From Gymnothorax reevesii (lineage: Eukaryota > Chordata > Actinopteri > Anguilliformes > Muraenidae), in contig CM056580.1 of assembly GCA_029721435.1 (NCBI GenBank), positions 27,832,367 to 27,896,366 on the forward strand: a stretch of DNA of 64,000 bases, read 5' to 3'. The notes below the pieces were generated by a model. That model did not search any database. It had not been told where the DNA came from and worked only from the letters and a program-made list of their open reading frames with translations. The translations under genes were made by a program, and so were the position numbers. Positions 57,291 through 64,000 of the stretch are shown here, piece after piece; the first letter of the stretch is position 1, and each line of letters starts with the position of its first letter.

Positions 57291-57366
57291 ATTACTTTTT
57301 CACATAGGGCCAGGTAGTTTTGGATAGATTTTTACCCTTAATAAATGAACCAGAAACGCCCGCGTT

Positions 57367-57468
57367 TGAACACCCTCGGCCTGACGGTGCACACACAGAC
57401 AGACAGACAGACAGACGGACAACGAACTGATGACAATACCCTTCGGCCTGATGTCAGGCTGAGGGTAA
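57367..57468. mobile_element. Small inverted-repeat insertion with (GACA)n core
   Basis: ACACCCTCGGCCTGACGGTG at the left and TGTCAGGCTGAGGGT at the right are inverted copies. A GACA microsatellite lies between them (57,390-57,420). It interrupts the terminal region of Tc1-like element H. Confidence 0.6.
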
Positions 57469-57904
57469 AAACTGCATTTTGTATTTACTTGGGTTAAATA
57501 TTTAAATATTTAAATTTGTTTGATGATCTGTAACATTTAAGCATGACAAATACTTTTTCACAGCACTGTATTGGAAAAAGATAAAAAACACTGAAAATGG
57601 ACATACATTCAATGTATATACTCAGAGAAGCTGGCACACAACCACATGCTACAAAAAGTTTTGGTGTAGCAGGTAAAAAACCTTGCTCCATCCTGCCAAC
57701 GGGACACATTGCATCCTCGCCCCATATTTCAGCCGTTAGAAAAATTGAATAAGTATTTTCAGCCCGCTTGGCCAAAGGGCCCAAAGGGGCTATAACTATG
57801 CTCGGGGTCTAGTGTTGGTCTGTTGGGCATGCGTGTGTCAGTGCATGCGTAAACTTTTGGCTTGTCTGCGCTCTAGCGTCTTCAGTTTTTCACAAATCCT
57901 TTTT

Positions 57905-58035
57905 GTGTCGCCTGCGAAGCATAGCGGCACATAGGGATCACTTTGTCCGGCGTCTGTCTGTCCGTCTGTCCGTCCGTCCGGTAGTCACACTTTCAGTTGG
58001 TAGTCACACTTTCACATAAGCTTTGCAGGCGACAC
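57905..58035. mobile_element. Small inverted-repeat element with GTCTGTCC core
   Basis: GTGTCGCCTGCGAAGC at 57,905 and GCTTTGCAGGCGACAC ending at 58,035 are near-perfect inverted ends. The core is a GTCTGTCC/GTCC microsatellite (57,951-57,980). Similar organisation to 57,367-57,468 but different ends. Confidence 0.65.
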
Positions 58036-58450
58036 GTGTTCACCTGAACACTCTAGTTATATTTCATATGTGTATATATGGTCATAAGGTCTAGACCAAG
58101 TTCGATTTTGAGCCGAATCGGACCGAAACTTTGGCCAGTAGGGAGCGTTCCATTTTGCCCATGTTTGGCCAAGCGGGCACAGTGGCTTGCCACTATTTTT
58201 AGTGTCTTGTTTTGGGATAGCTATGCTAGATCTTGTCAGTCATTTTGCAAACCCTTTCAGGTAGGAATGTTTTCCACTGGAGGTGCTCCTAAAAACAGCA
58301 AGGTGCCTGGGATGCAAAAAAATAAAATAAAAACAAAAGCATTGAAAGCATTTCAAATCATTTAAAATTCATTTTTTAAAGGGTGACCCCATGCTGCTCA
58401 AGCTATTTTAACAGCAATATCTCTGTCATTTCTCATCCATTCTTGACAGA

Positions 58451-58530
58451 TTACATTCCAAGTCAATGCAAAGACGCGAATACTTGCGAAAACGCATGTA
58501 TTTGCGTTTTTTGCATTGAAGTTGAATGTA
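58451..58530. repeat. Palindrome with GCGTCTTTGCATTGACTT-type arms
   Basis: TTACATTCCAAGTCAATGCA at the left is mirrored by TGCATTGAAGTTGAATGTAA at the right, with CGCGAATAC/GTATTTGCG inside. The same motifs recur in the tandem units at 62,180-62,450. Confidence 0.75.
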
Positions 58531-58599
58531 ATCGCTCGTGCGAAGAATTCGTTTCGCGTGTGGTGTGAAAGCGACTCTAGGATGTTAAATAACGTAACA

Positions 58600-58860
58600 T
58601 TGGCATGCTAGCTAAAATATTATAGTTATCGATGTCTCTAGCAAAACAGCTCGCTCGCGAGTATTCAATTGTGAGCGAACTGTAGCCTTTAAGCTTGCTA
58701 GCTAGTTGGCCATGTAGCTAAATACAATGGCGCACTAATTATGACACACAGCTTGGCATCACTTTGGCTTGCTAGCTATCCTATTATTAGCTAGGTAGCC
58801 AACTAGCTTGCTAGCGAGTAAGGCTCAAACCGTAGCCTTATTTCGCCGGCGTAATCATGA
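58600..58860. repeat. Region of inverted GCTAGC-rich repeats
   Basis: GCTTGCTAGCTAGTTGGCCA (58,693-58,712) is mirrored by AGCCAACTAGCTTGCTAGC (58,797-58,815). Further CGCTCGCGAG and GTAGCC motifs also occur in both orientations. It lies just downstream of the helicase exon, within what would be its intron. Confidence 0.55.
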
Positions 58861-58973
58861 CCCAAATTGAGCCCTGTTTAAATCAGGATAATTAGACTGT
58901 CACTTCACGGCCTGAACTGAATTTTAAGATGATACTTATAGATCTAGACAATTATTATAACAAATTTACAAAC

Positions 58974-59377
58974 CTGTTCCCAGACTCAGTCTCCAACACC
59001 CGGTCCAAGTTGTCACTGTCAGCATGTAGATCGATCGCCGTGATGCCGATGCTCCTCAAATGAGCAACCTGGGTGTTAATTAATGTCACCAACGGAGACA
59101 CGACTAACACGGCTGGATCTGCAGCCTGGCCCGAGGGTGACAAAAGTGACAGGCCTGACTCACGAGTGGTTGAAATCACCGAAGTCAGGCCTTCGAAACA
59201 CAAGGATATGCCGCTGCCAGTCGGCATACAGACGAGAACATCTTTCCCCAGCAGCACAGACTTTATAGCTTCCATCTGGTAAGTTCTTAAACTGTCGATA
59301 TGCCATATACCGCACAGTTTTTCCTCGACATTTTTCATCAAAACATCCATGACGTCGCTTGTCGTGGAGGAAGCCAT
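58974..59377 (-). pseudogene. First exon of a RecQ-like DNA helicase, Walker A mutated
   Basis: ATG at 59,377 opens a frame of about 134 codons. It contains the RecQ-type Q-motif region (LRTYQMEAIKSVLLGKDVLV), then motif I as MPTGSGIS at residues 51-58, where the ATP-binding Lys is replaced by Ile (codon ATA, plus strand 59,207-59,209). It continues with VLVVSPLVTLINTQVAHLRS, the motif Ia region. A consensus-like splice donor follows (ACAG then GTTTGT, intron starting at 58,973). RecQ helicases unwind DNA during repair and recombination. No further exon was found to the left within the window. Without the Lys it should not hydrolyse ATP. It could be a decayed gene copy or a fragment carried by a transposon. 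Confidence 0.7.
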
Positions 59378-59480
59378 AATGTCTGATCACGTGGGTCGCC
59401 CGGAGCCAATGACAAAAGATGTTATAGATTGTGAATTTTAAGGCAAGATGAGTGCGCTGATTGGATGGTTGTGATCATGT
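59378..59480 (-). promoter_or_regulatory. Possible promoter of the helicase exon
   Basis: Directly upstream of the ATG lie a CACGTG E-box (59,388-59,393), a CCAAT-type ATTGG/CCAATG (59,406-59,411 and 59,460) and a GC-richer stretch. There is no TATA box. Inference from position and motifs only. Confidence 0.35.
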
Positions 59481-60590
59481 GACCTAGTGGCCATTATTAT
59501 GAAATAGTACGAAAGCGTACAGTGGGTAGAAGGACTACCCACTACAGATGGAGTGTAACCAACAGGGGCTTGCCATCACTTGTTCATCAGCGGTTCCACT
59601 GCCGCAGATCACAGGAGCAGACAAAAAAAAGAGAATCCAATTTGGGAACTTTGTCCTCTTCTCCTCTTCCACTTTAATTTCTTTTTCTGCTACAATTCTG
59701 GAGTTATTCTTTCATGCCTGGATTTTCAGTTCAGTCATGTCACTGAGAAAGGCTAGTTAGCCAAAATAGCTTGCTTGCACATTTGCTTAGTCATCATATT
59801 TTCCATAAATCTCCACAACAAGAAAGCAAGAGGATGGTTATTTTCCATGATATTAACTAAAATATGCAGCCAAACCACTGTGAATTTTAATTTTGAAAAT
59901 TTCATAACCCAGGTCTAATGTAGGTCTCTCCATATTTGCATGAGTATTAGATATAGACTGACTAAATTCTTTAAAATGTTTGCCACCATGAACAAGATTC
60001 GTTTGACTTTGGCGCTGTTTACAATGTGAGAATGCTGGTGAACCTACCGTAGTTGCTGCTGTCTCCTGCGCCTAGAGGGAACATTTTTAGAACTCTTACG
60101 TGGAAGTGCTTGAGTGCCACAGTTAGATGCTGACTTGTCAACAGGTCCCCATCACACGCGGGCCTGGGTTATTTTATATTTTGAATGAAAGCCCAAGAGC
60201 ATAAACAGCAAACACATTTTTTTTTCGCGACCAATTTTGTTCATATTCATTAAAGGTGGAAATAATTCTGGCGGACACTGTAATTGAATGTGACCAAGTG
60301 GAATTATTCTTATTATCAGCAGTATAAGGAACTATGTGCCTGTGGTGATTGACTGCTTTAACTGTTCCTACTAAATGAATATACGTAATTCCATTAGCCA
60401 CGATATGCTTTGCAACGTTATTTCCTTATTCAGAAAATTTTCTCATGACAATTTAGGAGGTTTGGAGGTTTTATGAGCGCTTTATGCTTTATGAGCATTT
60501 CTAAACATTTAGGAGTGGCAAATTGACCAGTGTCAATTTTTGAACATTTAGTTTCTTCATGATTATCTCAGAAAACAAGGGCAGATCAAA
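59481..60590. other. Unassigned sequence
   Basis: No gene or element recognised. A short inverted pair GTACGAAAGCGTAC and TGGGTAGAAGGACTACCCA lies at 59,507-59,541. Confidence 0.4.
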
Positions 60591-61290
60591 GCTGCTTTGC
60601 AGCGATATTGGGGACAGGCAAATTTGGGCAATTCTGAGTAACAAGAGGCAAAAAATGGAGGATAACAAGAAAGGTGCGATTACATCGTACATTTTGCATT
60701 GGTTGACATTTGAACTTATAATCTCTGACACCAAATAGCCTAGTATCCTTCGTCTCACTGAGCTAATTAGCAAGTAACTTTTAAGAGTTACATGCATTTC
60801 AAACAACTTCTAGCGCAATTTAGGACGAAAATAAGAAATAAAGCAGCGATGATTTGTCAATAAATCAGTTATTTAAATACATAATCGTGAACACAACTAC
60901 TGGCTAATGGATTGATTATTTCAGGCATGAATATTCTCACTTAAGGATATCCCTCTCTTTGACGTCAACATGACAGGAAGATGCTTGCTGCAGACGTGCT
61001 GCAACAACAAAAGGGCTCTCTGGTCTCGTGCATTGGACATGAGACACACGCTCACACACCACACATGACATTTCTCACTTTGAGAGGTGATTAAACCTCA
61101 GAGGCCAAGACAGGTTTTTCTGCGCAGTCCATCCATACAGCTGTCTTGAATTAGCGAGCTATCAGCCAATCAGAAAATAATATTTCTTGTTGCTGAGTCT
61201 GAAGGTTTGTAGTGAATTTAAGTTGACAAAAGTTTGTAAAGTATTGAGACTATATTTTGGTGAAAGTTGCAAAACTACAGCATGTACTGT
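60590..61290. repeat. Dispersed repeat family, copy 3
   Basis: 60,600-60,790 matches 4540-4720 and 61,195-61,290 matches 5290-5375, in the same order and orientation. It includes a minus-strand tRNA-like module at 60,701-60,772. Confidence 0.6.
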
Positions 61291-61369
61291 TGGTTTGGTA
61301 GGAATTTTCAAATTTTTTCAATTTAAACGCTTATTGAGGAAAACAATAAGTTCCTAATTAGACAAATAA

Positions 61370-61660
61370 CAAGAACATCAATATTACAATGTCCATTCTG
61401 CCACAGCTGGGACTTGATCCCACAACCTCTGACACTATGAACCACCCCCTAACTCATTGAGCTAATTGACTCAAAGTGAAAACAGGTGTGTGGCTTAATT
61501 AATCGACTCAAGGAGTCATCAGGCAGGCAGCAGTTGTCAAGGAAGATTTCAAAAACTGTTAAAATTTTTGTTATCAAAAATCTGATAATACATAAATTGC
61601 AGCTTGACAGCATTGAAATGTTGGTGATTTGTTTTTGGCAATAAGTGTTTTGCTTCATAA
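61370..61660. repeat. Dispersed repeat family, copy 4
   Basis: Matches about 4650-4870, including the tRNA-like module (61,403-61,468, minus strand). In this copy the module is the best preserved: TTAGCTCAATGAGTTAGG as A box/D arm and GTGGGATCAAGTCCCA as B box/T arm. Confidence 0.6.
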
Positions 61661-61675
61661 GAGAAAATCTATGTC

Positions 61676-62972
61676 ATGAACATAATGCAGGTTTTACAGA
61701 TCGTAAGTTCCGTCTGAACCGTTGCTTATGTGGAGCTGGCGAATCGATCACTTTTACAGGAAAGAATTTAATATTCAATCGATGGCAATGCAGCGTTTGT
61801 TATACCAGACACGTTATAGCCTATGTGCTTCCCTATTGCTTTCACCGTTAGTATCAGAGAGCTTGCCCAGACATCGGAGATGTATCAGGCTGACCCCGGT
61901 CATGGATAACTAAAGCGATTGTTTCATAAGCACCCAAAAACGCACTCCAAGCTCTGCAAAATCTACGGTCTAACTTCAGCTCAACTCAGAAGACACACTC
62001 AGCACCTCTCCATTTAGCTTCAACTGCAGTGGCTACAATCAGGCAACGTTATGATGAAACTGCCACATTGATGCTTACCGAAGTAACACAAGCATACTGA
62101 TCATAATTGCTGCATATAAGTTAACCAGAAGCAATTTTAATTTGCAGAGCAAGCAAACTAACATGCAGTAGCTGATAAGCGGTCATGATTTTGAATGTAA
62201 TCTGTCTTGCGAAAAATTCATTTTGCGTCCGATGTGAAAGCTGCTTAACGCACCTATAACGCCTATATTTGCGTCTTTGCATTGACTTTGAATGTAGCTA
62301 ATCTGTCGCGCGAAAAATTCATGTCGCTTCCGGGGTGAAAGTGGCTTGACGTGCCCATAACATGTATTTCGCGTCTTCGCATTGACTTTGAATGTAGACT
62401 AATCTGTCCCGCGAAAAATTTGTTTTGTGTGCAATGTGAAAGCAGTTTTATGGATAGTACGCGACAGCTAGAGAGAGCTTGGTTATGTTATGAACATAAT
62501 ACAGGTTTTGCAGACCGTGAGTTCCGTTAGCGCGGACAAATTGCTTATGTGGTGCTAGCGAATTGATCAATTCTACAGGAAAGAATTACCTATTTAATCT
62601 CTGCCTTTTTCAGCTTTTTTTTAGCCACAACAATTTCTAAAGGGGGAAGAAATTATGTCAAGGTAGTGCAGAGAAATCATTTCTAAGCCGGTAGAGCTTC
62701 TGCGTTTCGCATTGCTTCCATGGTAGCACCAGAGAGCTTGCTCAGACATTTGTGAAGTATCTGGCTGATCCCGGTCATGGATAAGTGAAGCAATCACTAA
62801 CTGTAGTGGCTACAATCGGGCAACGTTATGATGAAACTGCCACACTGATGCTTACCGAAGTAACACAAGCATACCGATCAGAATTACTGCATATAAGTTA
62901 ACCAGGAGCATTTTTAATTAGCATGACACATAAACTAACATGCAGTAGCTGGTAACTGAGCGGTCATAACCA
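61676..62972. repeat. Large tandem duplication, repeated segment about 500 bp
   Basis: 61,676-62,190 and 62,488-62,972 are diverged direct copies. They share GAACATAATGCAGGTTTTAC, GGTCATGGATAA, CAACGTTATGATGAAACTGC, TGATGCTTACCGAAGTAACA and CATATAAGTTAACCAG in the same order. The second copy has an internal replacement around 62,590-62,690. No coding frame is conserved. Confidence 0.8.
62180..62450. repeat. Minisatellite-like array, three units of about 105 bp
   Basis: Three diverged units each contain TTGAATGTA, CGCGAAAAATTC, GTGAAAG and TTTGCGTCTTTGCATTGACT-type sequence. They lie between the two halves of the large duplication and are related to the palindrome at 58,451. Confidence 0.75.
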
Positions 62973-63093
62973 CAGAGACAAACCCTTGCAATACAGGTTT
63001 TACAGACAGCAATTCTGTTACTGTTCACAGTTGTACCAAGCATCCAAATTGCAAACAAGTATTAAAAGTTAGCCTCAAATGAGGTTTATGTTC

Positions 63094-63603
63094 TGTGATG
63101 TGAATAGAGGCCACTAGATGGCAGTATTTACCTTTCTTTTATTAGGCCCAGACTGGAGCTTGGTTTAGACATGTCCTGGGCATGTCTGGGGCAAGTCCCC
63201 GAAAATTAAAAAAAGAGGTCTAAATGTGGGTGGGGTCTGCAAAAGAGTATATAAGGAAAAGAATTGAGACAGTAAAGTGGTAGGAGAAATTGCAAGAAGA
63301 AGGATACATGTGACCAGACCTGTCATTCTGTTCAAGACCTGTGAATTTTCTTTTGTGGATTTTTGCCTGTGTTAGAGCATTTTCCTCACCCAGGACATCA
63401 CCAAGCAACCTACAAAAAGGACTGTAAATATTTCTGTTTTTTTGTATAAATCTAATCTTGGTCAGAAAATTAGTTTAGTCGTTATTGTTAGTTGTTGTCT
63501 TTGATAATTAAATGTGTATAAGTTTTAAAAACTGTGTCTGTCATCCCTTGCTGTTGCTGTTGCAGTAGTGTTGTAAATGTAATAACAAATTGGGGCCATA
63601 ACA
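63094..63603 (+). mobile_element. Solo LTR of the Gmr1-like family with target duplication
   Basis: Starts TGTGATGTGAATAGAGGCCA and ends GGGGCCATAACA. Flanked by GTTC on both sides (63,090-63,093 and 63,604-63,607). It has the TATATAAGG box near 63,249 and an ATTAAA-type signal near 63,508. At 510 bp it is slightly longer than the LTRs at 40.7 kb because of extra CTGTTG units near its end. Solo LTRs form by recombination between the two LTRs of one element. Confidence 0.93.
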
Positions 63604-63607
63604 GTTC

Positions 63608-63958
63608 ATACACTTTCAGTAGAATTTCCCCTGATGTCACTCTTGCATGTTCAGGACACAAACATTAGCAACAGTAACTTGGCTAGGTTAGCTGCTGTGC
63701 TACGGCCACAATCAACTGGCTATCACGTCAGTTTGGCTCATGCAGTAAAAGCAACTTACAGCTTCTGTGTCTGTGAGTCATGGACAGTCGCGACCGATAC
63801 AGACTTTATCTTCAGATATTTTACAAAGCCTGCATTTGTGGCCAGTTTTTAGTGCTAACTAAAAGTCCTGCTAGCCACCCGTAACACGTTAGCTTCAGTT
63901 ACATTATTTGCTGTTATATCGTTACTTACAGCTTGTGGCTCCGAGCGCTTGATCGGTG
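63608..63958. other. Unassigned sequence
   Basis: A 72-codon open frame (63,634-63,852) has no recognisable domain. Confidence 0.4.
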
Positions 63959-64000
63959 TGTTATGGCCCCAATTTGTTATTACATTTACTACATAACAGC
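63959..64000 (-). mobile_element. LTR of the Gmr1-like family, cut by the window end
   Basis: TGTTATGGCCCCAATTTGTT followed by ATTACATTTA is the inverted end of the same LTR family. Only 42 bases are visible, so it may be a solo LTR or the 3' LTR of another full element. Confidence 0.85.

Larger units (their letters stand above)
56785..57573 (+). mobile_element. 3' part of a Tc1/mariner element (family H)
   Basis: Starts inside the transposase next to the LINE tail and ends in a terminal-repeat region with GGGGGCAATTACTTTTTCAC and later AATACTTTTTCACAGCACTG. A small MITE-like insertion (57,367-57,468) lies between these. The 5' half is absent. Confidence 0.75.

Noticed and set aside
58974..62450. 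Firm call of a RecQ-carrying DNA transposon
   Set aside because: The inverted flanking motifs are suggestive, but the left one is itself a palindrome and the ends and target duplication of such an element could not be defined; kept only as a finding.

Overview
The window looks like intergenic DNA from a ray-finned fish, probably a teleost. It is AT-rich and packed with transposable-element families that together are typical of teleosts: several Tc1/mariner lineages, hAT MITEs, Rex1/CR1-like and L1-like LINEs, tRNA-derived SINEs (one with the V-SINE/LINE2-type tail), and two kinds of Ty3/gypsy element. I see no intact host protein gene, no rRNA and no convincing functional tRNA. The only host-like coding piece is a RecQ-type helicase first exon (about 59.0-59.4 kb, minus strand) that has lost its Walker A lysine.

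The best-preserved object is a complete 6.07 kb LTR retrotransposon at 40,688-46,753 on the minus strand. Its two LTRs are nearly identical and it is flanked by a 4-bp GATC target duplication. Its pol order is integrase, then reverse transcriptase, then RNase H. This is the reverse of ordinary Ty3/gypsy and the hallmark of the Gmr1-like group. Its gag has a SAP-like start, a long charged coiled coil and a SCAN-like capsid end. Gag, zinc-knuckle/protease and pol share one frame, interrupted by one TGA and one TAG. Solo LTRs of the same family lie at 11.25 kb and 63.1 kb, and another LTR runs off the right end at 63.96 kb. A second, decayed gypsy element (36.2-39.2 kb) has the canonical RT-RNase H-integrase order, so both pol architectures occur within 10 kb.

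Layout: 0-5.7 kb has an L1 3' end, a possible solo LTR, a truncated Tc1-like element carrying a 76-bp palindromic MITE, and hairpin repeats. 7.1-8.0 kb has a TIR element split by a SINE. 9.3-14.7 kb is mostly unique sequence with one Gmr1-type solo LTR. 14.7-16.9 kb has a Rex1/CR1-like LINE. 17.0-23.7 kb has a Tc1-like element split by a hAT MITE with an 8-bp target duplication, a composite repeat block, an L1 fragment and a second hAT element with 8-bp duplications. 25.2-27.4 kb has LTR-like repeats. 28.7-33.3 kb has two adjacent Tc1/mariner elements, the second containing two further insertions. 36.2-46.8 kb holds the two gypsy elements. 47-58 kb has SINEs, an imperfect tandem array rich in AGGTCA half-sites, more Tc1 remnants and a second LINE copy. 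58.4-64 kb has the helicase exon, a tRNA-box repeat family, a large tandem duplication and two Gmr1-type LTRs.

Apart from the Gmr1-like element, everything looks inactive through truncation, stops or frameshifts. Nothing here resembles a cooperating operon-like system. The interest lies in transposon architecture, nesting order and a few unassigned repeats.
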